Counted from the first letter of the stretch, positions 1 to 9,435 are shown. The stretch is DNA of 64,000 nt from Tsukamurella paurometabola DSM 20162 (GCF_000092225.1 NC_014158.1:744001-808000); one strand, 5' to 3'. The notes: generated from the letters alone by a model not told the origin. Made by a program: numbers and translations.

Positions 1-684
1 CGACAGATCGCCCGGCTGCGTGGGCGTCTCCCGGCTGGGATCGACGGACAGCGAATGCGGCCGTCCCGCGATCCGCCGTGCCTCGCGGTCCGCGGTCACC
101 TCGTCGGCGAGACCGATCGCCGACGCGATGGTGCCGCCGCTCGCGCCGCCGCGGATCGAACGGATCACCAGTGTGGTGGGGCCGAGGGTGCCGGCACCGT
201 CGGCCCGGGCCCGCTCGTACAGCAGGTACGTCCCCAGATCCGAAGGGATCGAGTCGAATCCGCACGAGTGCACGATCTTGGTGCCGTTCGCTGCGGCCTG
301 CTCGTGGAATTTGTCGATCGAGCGGCGGGCGAACAGCACCTCGCCCGTGAGGTCGGTGTAGTGCGTGCCCGCGTTGACGCACGCGCCCACCACGATCTCG
401 CCGTACTTCGCGTATGGGCCCACGGTGGTGCACAGCACGGTGGTGCGGGCGACCATGGCGTCCACCGTCGAGGGGGCGTCGACATCCGCGGTCACGATGC
501 CCCAGTCCGCGGCATCGCCGCCGAGCCGGGCCCGCACCTTCTCGAGCTTGTCCTGCGAGCGTCCCGCGAGCGCGATCTTGACCCCGGTGGGCGCATGCCA
601 GGCCAGATGCCGGGCCGTGAGCTCGCCGACGAATCCGGTGGCGCCGAAGACGATGATGTCGAATTCCCGGGTACCCGCAGTCAT
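1..684 (-). CDS. Saccharopine dehydrogenase / trans-acting enoyl reductase family protein (3' part missing)
   Basis: The frame opens at an ATG at 684 and stays open to the left edge, so only the first 228 residues are visible and the C-terminus is outside the window. The N-terminus has a Rossmann-type glycine-rich loop (IIVFGATGFVGE, about residues 9-20), followed by an AGRS segment and a TVGPYAKYG segment. This pattern is typical of the Rv2449c/Rv2953 group, which includes the trans-acting enoyl reductase that works with polyketide synthases in M. tuberculosis phenolic-lipid synthesis. The start codon overlaps the stop of the upstream permease gene as ATGA, so the two are probably co-translated. 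The substrate here cannot be told from the sequence. Confidence 0.85.
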   Translation of the reverse strand, partial: MTAGTREFDIIVFGATGFVGELTARHLAWHAPTGVKIALAGRSQDKLEKVRARLGGDAADWGIVTADVDAPSTVDAMVARTTVLCTTVGPYAKYGEIVVGACVNAGTHYTDLTGEVLFARRSIDKFHEQAAANGTKIVHSCGFDSIPSDLGTYLLYERARADGAGTLGPTTLVIRSIRGGASGGTIASAIGLADEVTADREARRIAGRPHSLSVDPSRETPTQPGDLS

Positions 685-1784
685 ACCGTGATGTTAGCAG
701 CGTTCGCACTGCGGTGTGTTCCACGCCACCGCTGGAAGCCGCGGGCCGCCGCGGGCGCCAGGAACAGCATCGCCATCACCCGGATCAGCTGCGCCGCCAC
801 GATGAACGTGATGTCCACGTTCGACGACGCGGCCACCGCCAGTACCGCGTAGATGCCGCCCGGCGTGGTCGCGAGATAGCCGTCGAGTAGAGGCACGCCC
901 GTCATTGCCGACAGTGCGAAACCCAATGCGGCACAACCTGCCCCGATGGCGATGACGAGGATCGTGGCCCACGGCAACAGGCGGGCGAGACTGCGCAGTG
1001 CCTCGCGCGTGAAGCCGACGCCCGCCTGCCAGCCGATCACCAGATAGCCGGCCGCCACCAGGATCCACGGCACCGTGGCACCGGTGGCGATGCCGGTGAG
1101 CGATGCCGTCGCCGAGATCAACAGCGGGCCCAGCAGCCCGCCCGCGGGCAGGTGCGAGAGACGGCCCAACACGACACCCGCGACCACGCACGCCGCCGTG
1201 AAACCGAGGTCGAACCACCACGGCCGACCCGGGCCGGAGGTCAGAGCGGACGAGGCGCCCGCGACGTGCGGATACAACGCCGCCACCACCGGGAGCGACA
1301 CCGTCACCAGGATCACCCGCAGGTACTGCACCACCGCGACCGTGGTCTCGTCGCCACCGAGCTCCCGGGCGATCGCCACCAGGCCCGACGCCCCGCCCGC
1401 CACCAGCGCAAGCGACCCCGTGATCGAATCCGTATCCCGGTGCAGGCCGAGCAATGCGCCCGCGGCGACCGAGAGCAGCAGCGTGGCCAGCCCGATGAGC
1501 AGAGCCGCCGGCCACCGTGTGCCCAGAGCGGCCACGGTGTGGGCCTGCATCAGCGTCCCGATGTACGCGCCGAGCACACCCTGCGCTGCGTACTGCGCCG
1601 GTCGCGGGATATCGCCGGGGGAGCGGCCCGCCAGGGCAATCGCGATCGCGCACACGAGCGCGGCGAACAGTGGTGCGCTCGGAACGCCCAGCCGGGCCAG
1701 GCATATCGCCAGCGCGCACGAACTCGCGCAGAGCAGGGCCCAGCGCCGGGCGGAGGTGGAAAGACGTGACACAACTACAAGCAT
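681..1784 (-). CDS. AbrB-family (AbrB/AmoA-duplication) membrane permease
   Basis: A protein of about 367 residues made almost entirely of hydrophobic helices, in two related halves, each with a small-residue-rich motif (GVLGAYIGTLM and GWQAGVGFT). This is the AbrB duplication family, often mislabelled 'ammonia monooxygenase', and its members are inner-membrane transport-like proteins of unknown substrate. I chose the ATG at 1784. A TTG at 1808 would add eight residues but would run further into the short gap to the divergent MarR gene. The stop overlaps the start of the reductase gene (ATGA), so they form an operon. The divergent MarR regulator, whose start is only 62 bp away, is the likely controller. 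Confidence 0.8.
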   Translation of the reverse strand: MLVVVSRLSTSARRWALLCASSCALAICLARLGVPSAPLFAALVCAIAIALAGRSPGDIPRPAQYAAQGVLGAYIGTLMQAHTVAALGTRWPAALLIGLATLLLSVAAGALLGLHRDTDSITGSLALVAGGASGLVAIARELGGDETTVAVVQYLRVILVTVSLPVVAALYPHVAGASSALTSGPGRPWWFDLGFTAACVVAGVVLGRLSHLPAGGLLGPLLISATASLTGIATGATVPWILVAAGYLVIGWQAGVGFTREALRSLARLLPWATILVIAIGAGCAALGFALSAMTGVPLLDGYLATTPGGIYAVLAVAASSNVDITFIVAAQLIRVMAMLFLAPAAARGFQRWRGTHRSANAANITV

Positions 1785-1821
1785 GCTCTTAGCTAATCGC
1801 GCTGACAACTCGCAAAAAGAG

Positions 1822-1844
1822 CAAAAGTATGAAGTAAACTCTTG
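1822..1844. promoter_or_regulatory. Candidate MarR operator
   Basis: An imperfect inverted repeat with arms CAAAAGT (1822-1828) and ACTCTTG (1838-1844) lies in an A/T-rich stretch between the divergent permease and MarR genes, ending 2 bp before the MarR start codon. Arms of this size and spacing fit a MarR-type dimer. Binding is inferred, and no clear -10/-35 pair was recognised. Confidence 0.4.
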
Positions 1845-1846
1845 AT

Positions 1847-2275
1847 ATGTCTGATGTCAGCGACCTCCGCTACGCCGTTCACTCGCTCTCCCGCGAGCTA
1901 CGCGCGCACCGTCGGGCAGACCCCGGCACCGGAGCCCCCATCCCCGAGACCCACCACCTGATCCTCGGTGGCCTCGAACGCCACGGGCCCGCCACGCCGG
2001 CCGACCTGGCTCAGACCCACGGCGTGCGCGCCCAGACCCTCACCCCCGCACTCAACGCCCTCGCCGACGCCGGGCTCGTGCACCGCCGCCGCGACGAGAA
2101 GGACCGTCGCAAGCAGTACGTCGAGCTCACGCCCACCGGCCGCGCCGCCGTCCTGGCCGACCGCGAGGTGCGCAACGCCTGGCTCGAGGACGCCATGAAC
2201 ACCAGGCTCACACCACTCGAACGCGATGTCGTCCTGCTCGCCGCTCCCATCCTCGCCAAGCTCGCCGACGGCTGA
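1847..2275 (+). CDS. MarR-family transcriptional regulator
   Basis: A 142-residue protein of usual MarR length. The winged helix-turn-helix spans about residues 35-90 (ATPADLAQ, then the recognition helix around [15 protein letters not shown], then the wing [16 protein letters not shown] with the typical DxRRK-like element). It is divergent from the AbrB permease gene with a very short gap holding an inverted repeat, so autoregulation and control of the permease-reductase operon are likely. No Shine-Dalgarno sequence is obvious before the ATG, so the message may be leaderless. The effector is unknown. Confidence 0.85.
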   Translation: MSDVSDLRYAVHSLSRELRAHRRADPGTGAPIPETHHLILGGLERHGPATPADLAQTHGVRAQTLTPALNALADAGLVHRRRDEKDRRKQYVELTPTGRAAVLADREVRNAWLEDAMNTRLTPLERDVVLLAAPILAKLADG

Positions 2276-2316
2276 CCCGCGCCACCGCCGGTCCCCGCGG
2301 TCGTAAGGTGGTCGCC

Positions 2317-3963
2317 ATGCAGAACGCCGTACCCAACCCGTCCACGCTGCAGGCGCGGGTGATCGTGGACGAACTGGTCCGTGGGGGCGTCACCGACATC
2401 GTGCTCTGCCCGGGCTCGCGCAACGCGCCGCTCGCCTTCGCCGTGCACGCGGCCGACGTCCGCGGTGACCTGCGGCTGCACGTACGGATCGACGAGCGCA
2501 CCGCGGGATTCCTCGCCGTCGGTATCGCGGCCGCCACCCGGCGCCCCGTCGCCGTGATCATGACCTCCGGCACCGCGGTCGCGAACCTGAGCCCCGCCGT
2601 CTACGAGGCCAACTACGCCCGTGTCCCGCTCCTGGTGATCAGTGCCAACCGGCCGTACGAGCTGCTCGGCTCCGGGGCTAACCAGACCGTCGAACAGTTC
2701 GGCATCTTCGGTACCCAGGTGCGCGCCTGCCTGTCCCTCGGTCTCGCCGAGCCCGGCCTGGACCGGAACTCCCAGTGGCGCAGTGCCGTCTGCCGCGCCC
2801 TCGCCGCCGCCCGCGGTGCCCGCACCGGCAACGCCGGCCCCGTCCAGTTCGACATCCCGCTGCGCGAACCCCTCGTCCCCGACGATCCCTCGCCCGCCCT
2901 CGCTCAGGGACGGCCCGACGGCGGCCCCTGGACGGTGGCCCCCGTCGCCACTCTCGACGTGCCGTTGCCCATCGACCTGAGCCCGGACACCGTGGTCATC
3001 TCCGGACACGGAGCCGGCGCGAATCCGGCCCTCGCGCACCTGCCGACCGTCGCGGAACCCACAGCGCCGCAGCCGAAGAACCCGCTGCACCCATGGGCGC
3101 TGCCGCTGCTGCGGCCCCGGCAGGCCATCATCTGCGGCCGGCCCACCCTGCACCGCGAGGTCAGCGCACTCCTCGCCGATCCCGGTGTCACCGTCTACGC
3201 CGTCACCACCGGGCCCCGCTGGCCCGACGTCTCCGGCAACGTCGCCGCCACCGGCACCCGCGTGGTCCCCGTCGGCGATCCCGACGAGGCCTGGCTCGCC
3301 CGCTGCGCCGAGGCCGATCGTCTGGCCCGCGCCGCCGTCACCGACGGCCTCGCCGCCGAACCCGTCACCGGCCTGCACGTGGCCCGCGCCGTCTGCGCGG
3401 CACTGCGCCCCGGCGACCAACTCGTGGTGGGTGCCTCCAACCCCGTGCGCGATGTGGCCCTCGCCGGCGACGTCCCGCCCGGCGTCACGGTCCTCTCCAA
3501 CCGCGGCGTCGCCGGCATCGACGGCACCGTGAGCACCGCCGTCGGCGCGGCGCTCGCCGCGCCCGACACCCGCACCATCGCCCTGATGGGCGACCTCACC
3601 TTCGTGCACGACGCCTCCGGCCTGCTCATCGGGCCCGAGGAGCCGCGGCCGCGCGATCTCACCATCGTGGTGGCCAACGACAACGGCGGCGGCATCTTCA
3701 ACCTGCTCGAACAGGGGGAGGAGCGGTACTCCGGCGCCGAGTACGACGGTGCCGCCGCCCGCGTCTTCGGCACCCCGCACGGCACCGACCTGGCCTCCCT
3801 CTGCGCCGCCTACGGCATCGACTACCGGCTCGCCGAGGTCGACGACCTCGCCGCCATCGCCGCCGAACCCGGGATGCGAGTGGTCGAGGTACGCACCCAG
3901 CGGTCCGGTCTGCGCGCCCTGCACGCCGGCATGCGAGCCCGGATCGCGGGGGACGGCCGGTGA
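2317..3963 (+). CDS. menD: 2-succinyl-5-enolpyruvyl-6-hydroxy-3-cyclohexene-1-carboxylate synthase
   Basis: This thiamine-diphosphate enzyme of menaquinone synthesis condenses isochorismate with 2-oxoglutarate. The 548-residue product has the MenD opening [18 protein letters not shown] and [14 protein letters not shown], and a C-terminal cofactor motif (GDLTFVHD near residue 425, followed by [10 protein letters not shown]). The ATG at 2317 is preferred over a GTG at 2308 because family members start close to the PST motif and AAGGTGG sits just upstream as ribosome binding site. The next gene overlaps the stop as GTGA. Position next to the mannosyltransferase and menG genes matches Rv0555. Confidence 0.96.
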   Translation: MQNAVPNPSTLQARVIVDELVRGGVTDIVLCPGSRNAPLAFAVHAADVRGDLRLHVRIDERTAGFLAVGIAAATRRPVAVIMTSGTAVANLSPAVYEANYARVPLLVISANRPYELLGSGANQTVEQFGIFGTQVRACLSLGLAEPGLDRNSQWRSAVCRALAAARGARTGNAGPVQFDIPLREPLVPDDPSPALAQGRPDGGPWTVAPVATLDVPLPIDLSPDTVVISGHGAGANPALAHLPTVAEPTAPQPKNPLHPWALPLLRPRQAIICGRPTLHREVSALLADPGVTVYAVTTGPRWPDVSGNVAATGTRVVPVGDPDEAWLARCAEADRLARAAVTDGLAAEPVTGLHVARAVCAALRPGDQLVVGASNPVRDVALAGDVPPGVTVLSNRGVAGIDGTVSTAVGAALAAPDTRTIALMGDLTFVHDASGLLIGPEEPRPRDLTIVVANDNGGGIFNLLEQGEERYSGAEYDGAAARVFGTPHGTDLASLCAAYGIDYRLAEVDDLAAIAAEPGMRVVEVRTQRSGLRALHAGMRARIAGDGR

Positions 3964-4442
3964 GCCGCACCGCCCTGCGGCGGGTCCAACTGGTCCTGCT
4001 GTGGGCCGCCATCCTCATCACGGGATTGTGCGTGGTGCTCGTGCTCGCCGCCTGGCGTGACGACCGCAGCATCGAGAAGAACCTCGGCGCCACCACCGCC
4101 GAAGTGCTCTCCGCCGGGCCACGCCGCTCGACCATCAGCTTCTACACACCCGACGGTGTGAACCACAATCCGCCGCTCGGCGTGCTGTACCCGAGCGGGC
4201 TCACCGTCGGCGATCGCATCCAGGTCGAATACAACCGCGACGACCCCGAACTGGTGCGCGTCGCCGGCCGCGACGCCCACGTCGCGATCCTGCCCGCGGC
4301 ATCCGTGGCCTGTGTCACCTGGCTCGTGGTCGGGTCGATCATGACGCTCATCGCCGTCACCTACCGGCGCACCGCCGACGAGGAACCGGATGCTTCGGTG
4401 ACCGACAGTTCACCCGACGTTCCGACGACCGACAACCGATAG
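3960..4442 (+). CDS. DUF3592-type membrane protein (Rv0556-like)
   Basis: A 160-residue protein starting at a GTG that overlaps the menD stop. It has one hydrophobic helix near residues 10-30, an extracytoplasmic DUF3592-like domain ([18 protein letters not shown]) and a second helix near residues 110-135, then a polar tail. This is the usual architecture of Rv0556, which lies at the same place in M. tuberculosis. No catalytic motif is visible and the function is unknown. Translational coupling with menD suggests co-expression, not necessarily a quinone role. Confidence 0.8.
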   Translation: MSRTALRRVQLVLLWAAILITGLCVVLVLAAWRDDRSIEKNLGATTAEVLSAGPRRSTISFYTPDGVNHNPPLGVLYPSGLTVGDRIQVEYNRDDPELVRVAGRDAHVAILPAASVACVTWLVVGSIMTLIAVTYRRTADEEPDASVTDSSPDVPTTDNR

Positions 4443-4480
4443 GCCACGTCACGGCACCCGCCCCCGACACACTGACCGAC

Positions 4481-5635
4481 GTGCGTATCGCCATCGTCGC
4501 GGAATCCTTCCTGCCGAACGTCAACGGAGTGACCAACTCGGTGCTGCGGGTGCTCGAACACTGCCGGCGCACCGGCACCGAGGCCATCGTCATCGCGCCC
4601 GACACCGTCGCGGGCGAGGCTCCCGCCCCGCTCGAACACCTCGGATTCCCCGTCTACCGAGTGCCCGCCCGAATGCTGCCGCGCATCTCATCGCTGCCGA
4701 TCGGCCAGCCGGGCATGCTCCTCGTCGACGTACTGCGCGAGTTCCGGCCCGACGTGGTGCACCTCGCCTCGCCCTACTTCCTCGGTGCGGGCGGCCTCGC
4801 CGCGGCCAAGCGCCTGGGCATTCCCACCGTCGCGATCTTCCAGACCGATGTCGCCGGATTCGCCGGCTCGTACGGCCTCGGACCGCTCGAACGCGCCGCC
4901 TGGTGGTGGACCCGGCAGATGCACAAGCAGTGCGACCTCACCCTGGCACCGTCGTCGGCCTCGGTTCGCGACCTGCGCGACCACCGCATACCGCGGGTGA
5001 AGACGTGGGCTCGCGGCGTCGACGCCGAGCGCTTCGCGCCGTCGCACCGCAGTGCCGAGGTGCGGGCGCAGTGGCTGGGCGAGCGCCCCGACCGATTAGT
5101 GGTCGGATTCGTCGGGCGGCTGGCGGCGGAGAAACACGTCGAGCGACTGGCAGGCCTGGCGCACCGCGACGACGTGCAACTGGTCATCGTGGGCGACGGC
5201 CCCGAGCGGGCCCGGCTCGACACACTGCTGCCGGGCGCGGTGTTCGCCGGCCAGCTCGGCGGCGCCGAGCTCGGCGCCGCCTACGCCTCCCTCGACGTCT
5301 TCGTGCACCCCGGCGAGCACGAGACCTTCTGCCAGGCCGTCCAGGAGGCCCTCGCCTCCGGCGTACCGTCGATCGCCCCCGACCAGGGCGGGCCGCGGGA
5401 TCTCGTCAGCCACTGCCGCAACGGCTACCTGCTGCCCACCGCCGAATTCGCCGACCTGCTGCCCGGCGTGATCGACACCCTCGCCGACCCCGCCCTGCGT
5501 GCCCGGTTCGGCGAGGCCGCCCGCAAGTCCGTCCTCGCCCGCACCTGGCCCGCGCTGTGCAACCAATTGTTCGCGCACTACGACAGCGTGATCGCCGGAC
5601 CAGCGGCGAGCGGCCCGCGCCGCGCCGTCGTGTAG
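4481..5635 (+). CDS. mgtA: GDP-mannose-dependent alpha-mannosyltransferase (MgtA, formerly PimB, Rv0557-like)
   Basis: A GT-B fold, GT4-family glycosyltransferase of 384 residues. The N-terminal domain begins [20 protein letters not shown], where the G-V-T-N loop is typical. The C-terminal domain carries [16 protein letters not shown] and the nucleotide-sugar site [19 protein letters not shown] with the GT4 ExxxxxxxxE pattern. M. tuberculosis Rv0557 was first called PimB and then MgtA, a mannosyltransferase acting on a glucuronic-acid diacylglycerol lipid in envelope glycolipid synthesis. The start is a GTG at 4481, 38 bp after the membrane-protein gene. Location between menD and menG is the conserved one. 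Acceptor specificity is inferred from the orthologue. Confidence 0.85.
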   Translation: MRIAIVAESFLPNVNGVTNSVLRVLEHCRRTGTEAIVIAPDTVAGEAPAPLEHLGFPVYRVPARMLPRISSLPIGQPGMLLVDVLREFRPDVVHLASPYFLGAGGLAAAKRLGIPTVAIFQTDVAGFAGSYGLGPLERAAWWWTRQMHKQCDLTLAPSSASVRDLRDHRIPRVKTWARGVDAERFAPSHRSAEVRAQWLGERPDRLVVGFVGRLAAEKHVERLAGLAHRDDVQLVIVGDGPERARLDTLLPGAVFAGQLGGAELGAAYASLDVFVHPGEHETFCQAVQEALASGVPSIAPDQGGPRDLVSHCRNGYLLPTAEFADLLPGVIDTLADPALRARFGEAARKSVLARTWPALCNQLFAHYDSVIAGPAASGPRRAVV

Positions 5636-5645
5636 CTTTCGGGGC

Positions 5646-6335
5646 ATGGCGAGGGCATCCCTGAAGAAAGAGGCCGGTGAGGTCGCGTCGATGTTCGACG
5701 GGGTCGCCCGCCGATACGACCGCACCAACACTCTGATGACCGGTGGACTCGACCGCTACTGGCGGCGGCGTACCCGGCAGCTGCTGGAGCTCAAGCCGGG
5801 CGAGAAAGTCCTCGACCTCGCCGCCGGAACCGGCGTCTCCACCGTCGAGCTCGCCCGCTCCGGCGCCTGGGCCGCGGCCTGCGACTTCTCCACCGGCATG
5901 CTGCACGCCGGCGCCTTCCGGCCGGTGCCGATGGTCGCGGGCGATGCGATGGCACTGCCCTTCGCCGACGATTCCTTCGACGCCGCGACCATCTCCTTCG
6001 GTCTGCGCAACGTCCAGGACACCGCCGCCGGCCTGCGCGAGATGGCGCGGGTGGTCCGGCCCGGCGGCCGGCTCGTGGTGTGCGAGTTCTCCACCCCCAC
6101 GAACGGAGCCTTCCGCGCGCTTTACGAAAACGTCGCATTGCAGGCCATCCAGGTGGTCGCCCGCGGCTCGTCGAATCCCGAGGCCTACACCTACCTGGCC
6201 GAATCCATCAAGAGCTGGCCCGATCAGGCCGCCCTCGCTCGGATCATCGAGGAGTCCGGCTGGGGCCGTGTCCGCTGGACCAACCTGACCGGCGGCATCG
6301 TCGCGCTGCACAGTGCCGTCCGCCCGCTAGGCTGA
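5646..6335 (+). CDS. menG: Demethylmenaquinone methyltransferase
   Basis: A SAM-dependent class I methyltransferase that methylates demethylmenaquinone to menaquinone, the last step of the pathway. The 229-residue sequence has the UbiE/MenG signatures [16 protein letters not shown] (MF-D-x-V-A-x-x-Y-D), SAM motif DLAAGTG at residues 57-63, and SFGLRNVQD plus the EFSTP segment. Called menH in early mycobacterial annotation. It sits 10 bp after mgtA and only 4 bp before the prenyl synthase gene, so the menaquinone ring-methylation and tail-synthesis genes are probably expressed together. Confidence 0.93.
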   Translation: MARASLKKEAGEVASMFDGVARRYDRTNTLMTGGLDRYWRRRTRQLLELKPGEKVLDLAAGTGVSTVELARSGAWAAACDFSTGMLHAGAFRPVPMVAGDAMALPFADDSFDAATISFGLRNVQDTAAGLREMARVVRPGGRLVVCEFSTPTNGAFRALYENVALQAIQVVARGSSNPEAYTYLAESIKSWPDQAALARIIEESGWGRVRWTNLTGGIVALHSAVRPLG

Positions 6336-6339
6336 AGTC

Positions 6340-7332
6340 GTGGAGAAGACGGTGACCGGAGTCGACCTCGGGTCGGATGAGTTCGCGGCGGGTGTCCGCG
6401 CCGATCTGGCTCGCGTCGAGCAGGTGATCGCCGAGGGCATCGCCGAGGCCGACGGCTGCGTGATCGAGGAGGCCCTGCACCTGTTCGAGGCCGGCGGCAA
6501 GCGTTTCCGGCCCATGTTCACCATCCTCTCGGGCCGCATCGGTGGCGCGATGTCGGACCAGGTGATCACCGCTGCGGCCGCGATGGAGCTCACTCATCTC
6601 GCGACGCTGTACCACGACGACGTGATGGACGAGGCCGACGCGCGCCGAGGAGCGCCGTCGGCCAACGCCCGCTGGGGCAACTCGATCGCCATCCTGGCCG
6701 GCGATTACCTGTTCGCCCGCGCCTCCGCGTTCGGCGCCGACCTCGGCCCCCGCGCCGTGGGCGTGATCGCGAAATGCTTCGGCGAACTGGTCACCGGGCA
6801 GATGCTCGAACTGAAGGGCGCCGGCGAATCCGATCCCGTGCAGCACTACCTGGACACCATCTGGGGCAAGACCGGCAGCCTCATCGCCACCTGCGGGCTG
6901 CTCGGCGCCCTGCACGGCGGCGCCGAGGAAGATCTCGCGCAGCGCATGTACCGGATCGGCGATGCCATCGGTATGGCCTTCCAGATCAGCGACGACATCA
7001 TCGACATCAGCTCCGTCGCGCAGCAGTCCGGCAAGACGCCCGGCACCGACCTGCGTGAGGGCGTGTGGACTCTGCCCGTGCTGCACGCACTACGCGACCA
7101 GGGCCCCGACGGTGACCGTCTTCGCGAGATCCTCGTCGGGCCGGTGACCGATGACGCGCTCGTCGCCGAGGCGATCGAGATCCTCGGCCGCTCGGAGGGC
7201 ATGAAGCAGGCCCGCGTGACCCTCGACGGGTACGCGGACACCGCCCGCGCCGAGTTGGCGCAGCTGCCCGAATCGGAGGCGCGCACCGCGCTGGAATCGC
7301 TGGTCACCTTCACGGTCGCCCGCCTGGGCTGA
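6340..7332 (+). CDS. Trans-polyprenyl diphosphate synthase (GrcC1-like)
   Basis: A long-chain E-polyprenyl synthase of 330 residues that probably makes the side chain of menaquinone by repeated addition of isopentenyl diphosphate. It has both aspartate-rich motifs: DDVMDEAD with the following RRG at residues 93-103, and DDIID at 218-222, plus GGKRFRP near residue 52. It starts at a GTG with the reading frame beginning 4 bp after menG. In M. tuberculosis menJ and two other genes lie between these two genes, but here they are directly adjacent. The chain length (hepta- to nonaprenyl) cannot be read reliably from sequence. Confidence 0.88.
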   Translation: MEKTVTGVDLGSDEFAAGVRADLARVEQVIAEGIAEADGCVIEEALHLFEAGGKRFRPMFTILSGRIGGAMSDQVITAAAAMELTHLATLYHDDVMDEADARRGAPSANARWGNSIAILAGDYLFARASAFGADLGPRAVGVIAKCFGELVTGQMLELKGAGESDPVQHYLDTIWGKTGSLIATCGLLGALHGGAEEDLAQRMYRIGDAIGMAFQISDDIIDISSVAQQSGKTPGTDLREGVWTLPVLHALRDQGPDGDRLREILVGPVTDDALVAEAIEILGRSEGMKQARVTLDGYADTARAELAQLPESEARTALESLVTFTVARLG

Positions 7333-7348
7333 CCCGGCTCGTCCCGCA

Positions 7349-8197
7349 GTGCACGCCCACGCCAACCAGATCCGCACCGCCCTGCTGATGACGCTCGTCG
7401 CGGGGTTCGTCCTGGCGACCGGAGCGATCTTCGGGCAGGAGGGGTTCATCGTCGCGATCGTCGGCGCCGCGGGCCTGTGCACCTATCTCTACATGTCGGG
7501 CCCGACGCTGCCGCTGCGCGCCATGCACGCCCGCCGCGTGTCCGAGCTGGAACAACCGCTGCTCTACAAGGTGGTCCGTGAGCTGTCGATCGCCGCACGG
7601 CAGCCGATGCCCGCGATCTACCTCTCGCCGACTGCGGCCCCCAACTCCTTCGCCACCGGGCACGATCCCGCGCACGCCGCGGTGTGCTGCACCCAGGGAC
7701 TCATCGATCAGCTCGACGAACGGGAACTGCGCGCCGTCCTCGGTCACGAGCTGGCACACATCCATTCCCGCGACACCCTCGTCTCGTCGGTGGCGGGAGC
7801 GATCGGCGCCGTCATCGTGGGCCTCGCCGGCTTCGGCTACCTCCTCGGTTTCGGTGACGGGGGAGCGCGGCGCAGCCGGGTGGTCGATGCCATGCTCTCG
7901 GTGCTCGCTCCGATCGCGGGCGGTCTGATCCGGCTGGGTGTGTCGCGGACCACCGAGTACCGCGCCGACCACGACGGTGCGCTGCTCACCGGCGATCCGT
8001 CCGGCCTGATCCGCGCGCTGCGCAAGACCGCCGCCGGGGTGGTCACCGCGCCGCTGCCGCCCGACCCCGAGATCGCCGTCCACGCCCACGCCATGGTGGT
8101 CAGCCCGTTCCGCGAAGGCGAGCGATACGCCCGCGCGTTCCGTATCCATCCGCCGCTGGAGGAACGCGTCCGTCGGCTCGAAAGCCTGATGGACTAG
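7349..8197 (+). CDS. htpX: M48-family membrane zinc metalloprotease HtpX
   Basis: A 282-residue integral membrane protease for quality control of membrane proteins. Two N-terminal helices (about residues 10-30 and 33-50) precede the catalytic domain with the zinc motif HELAH at residues 133-137 and the third-ligand region TTEYRADHDGA (the family E-x-x-A-D). Two further helices lie at about 145-165 and 175-190. The start is a GTG at 7349, 16 bp after the prenyl synthase stop. It matches Rv0563, which also follows grcC1. Confidence 0.92.
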   Translation: MHAHANQIRTALLMTLVAGFVLATGAIFGQEGFIVAIVGAAGLCTYLYMSGPTLPLRAMHARRVSELEQPLLYKVVRELSIAARQPMPAIYLSPTAAPNSFATGHDPAHAAVCCTQGLIDQLDERELRAVLGHELAHIHSRDTLVSSVAGAIGAVIVGLAGFGYLLGFGDGGARRSRVVDAMLSVLAPIAGGLIRLGVSRTTEYRADHDGALLTGDPSGLIRALRKTAAGVVTAPLPPDPEIAVHAHAMVVSPFREGERYARAFRIHPPLEERVRRLESLMD

Positions 8198-8212
8198 CGG
8201 CACCGTCGTCCC

Positions 8213-8313
8213 CACCGTCGGGCGACGTCTTCGTTTCGTCCCCCACCGGGGGACGTGCCTGCCGTGGGGGAGTAGATGCAGCGCTCGCGGATGGGCGTCG
8301 CGCAGAGGACGAC
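8213..8313. repeat. ~100-bp imperfect direct repeat, copy A, left of the AbiEi/DUF559-type gene
   Basis: This stretch aligns over its whole length with 9333-9434. Shared blocks are CACCGTCGGGCG, TTCGTCCCCCACC, CTGC followed by TGGGGGA, and GCTCGCGGAT. The inner palindrome (TCCCCCAC/GTGGGGGA) is less perfect than in copy B. It lies between the end of htpX and the start of the lone regulator/nuclease-like gene. Two TGTGGAT-containing motifs 20 bp apart (8318 and 8338) follow it. Confidence 0.75.
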
Positions 8314-8396
8314 AGTGCTGTGGATACTCGTCGTGGCCTGTGGATGAGTGGCGTCGTCGCGCGCGTTCTGTCCGGCGGCCGACGTTGAATACAGCC

Positions 8397-9314
8397 ATGG
8401 GGAAGTTGTTGACGCGCTCGTATCTCCTGGCAACAGGGTGGACCAGCGCTGGAATCAGTCGCGCCGTCGCCGGGGCGGAGCTGATTCGCCTCGCCACGGG
8501 CGTCTATGCGAAGGCCGACGACTACCCGCCCTGGGAGCTGTACCGGATGCGGGTGTTGGCGACGGCGTTGTCGTGCGACGGCGTGCTCAGTCACGAGAGC
8601 GCCGCCGTGCTCCACGACATCCCGGTGCTGCAGCCGAGTCGCTCCGATGTGCACTTCACGGTGGATCGGTCGCATGGCGGCGGTCGCCGACCGGGTGTGC
8701 ACGTGCATCCGCGACCGCTCGGTGACGCGGAGATCACCACCGTCGACGGTGCGCGGGTGACGTCACGTTGTCGCACAGCCCTCGACGTCGCGATGTCGGG
8801 CGACCTCATCCGTGCGGTCGCAGCGATCGACAGCGTCCGATTGGCCAGGCGGTACCCGGCTCCGACCGACCCCGTTCCGGTGACCCTCACGGCGCTCACC
8901 GAGACCCTCGACCGGCTCGGACGACGACGAGGCTCGGCGATCGCACGACGAGCCCTGGCGCTGTCCGTCGAGTGCAGCGAATCGGCGGGGGAGTCCTGGT
9001 CGCGAATGCTCATGCACGCCTGGGGTATGCCGAGGCCGCGCCTACAAACCGCCTACCACCTGGACGGACGCACCCACTTCGCCGACTTCGAGTGGGGCTC
9101 GTTGGTGGGTGAGTTCGACGGTCGGAGCAAATACGGTGAATCAGCGGATCGCCGCGCGGCGACCCTGGAGGCGGAGAAGGAGCGGCACGCCGCCTTCACC
9201 GCGCACGGAGTGGAGATCGTCCGGTGGGGGTGGCGCGATCTGATCGACGACGGGCTCCTGCAACGAAAGCTGGCGGCGGCGTTCGCACGGCACGGTCTGC
9301 CGACCGCGGCGTGA
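8397..9314 (+). CDS. AbiEi-type N-terminal domain / DUF559-like nuclease-fold protein
   Basis: A 305-residue protein. The N-terminus (LLTRSYLLATGWTSAGISRAVAGAEL, then LATGVYAKAD) resembles the winged-helix N-terminal domain of AbiEi-type type IV antitoxins. A middle region has SHESAAVLHDIPV. The C-terminus (D230, E239, D241, K245 in FADFEW...GEFDGRSKYG, then IVRWGWRDL) resembles DUF559/very-short-patch-repair-like endonuclease folds. Such two-domain proteins are multicopy in many mycolic-acid actinobacteria, with unknown function. The ATG at 8397 is preferred because the family begins just before the winged helix. No toxin gene (AbiEii) is adjacent. It is bracketed by a ~100-bp repeat and interrupts the htpX-yajQ neighbourhood, which suggests insertion as a unit. 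Confidence 0.75.
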   Translation: MGKLLTRSYLLATGWTSAGISRAVAGAELIRLATGVYAKADDYPPWELYRMRVLATALSCDGVLSHESAAVLHDIPVLQPSRSDVHFTVDRSHGGGRRPGVHVHPRPLGDAEITTVDGARVTSRCRTALDVAMSGDLIRAVAAIDSVRLARRYPAPTDPVPVTLTALTETLDRLGRRRGSAIARRALALSVECSESAGESWSRMLMHAWGMPRPRLQTAYHLDGRTHFADFEWGSLVGEFDGRSKYGESADRRAATLEAEKERHAAFTAHGVEIVRWGWRDLIDDGLLQRKLAAAFARHGLPTAA

Positions 9315-9332
9315 AGCCCGTCCCACCCGCGG

Positions 9333-9434
9333 CACCGTCGGGCGTCTGAGACGGTTCGTCCCCCACCCGACGATGTTCCTGCGATGGGGGACGAAACGAA
9401 CCGCTCGCGGATCGGCGCAGCGCGGGGGACGAAC
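9333..9434. repeat. ~100-bp imperfect direct repeat, copy B, right of the AbiEi/DUF559-type gene
   Basis: Second copy of the repeat seen at 8213-8313, in the same orientation. It contains an exact 11-bp inverted repeat, TTCGTCCCCCA (9355-9365) and TGGGGGACGAA, and a further GGGGGACGAAC at its end. It runs from 19 bp after the lone gene to 2 bp before the yajQ stop codon. In RNA the palindrome could fold as a hairpin between the two convergent genes. Confidence 0.75.
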
Positions 9435-9435
9435 T

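Noticed and set aside
2011-3924. A 637-codon open frame antisense to menD
   Set aside because: Low-complexity Gly/Ala/Asp/Val composition, opposite a clear menD with an intact cofactor motif.
8397-9314. Toxin-antitoxin pair of the AbiE type
   Set aside because: There is no AbiEii nucleotidyltransferase gene next to it, and the C-terminus is nuclease-like.
8213-9434. Insertion sequence or integron cassette at the AbiEi/DUF559-type gene
   Set aside because: The flanking repeats are direct and imperfect, and no transposase, integrase or target-site duplication was found.
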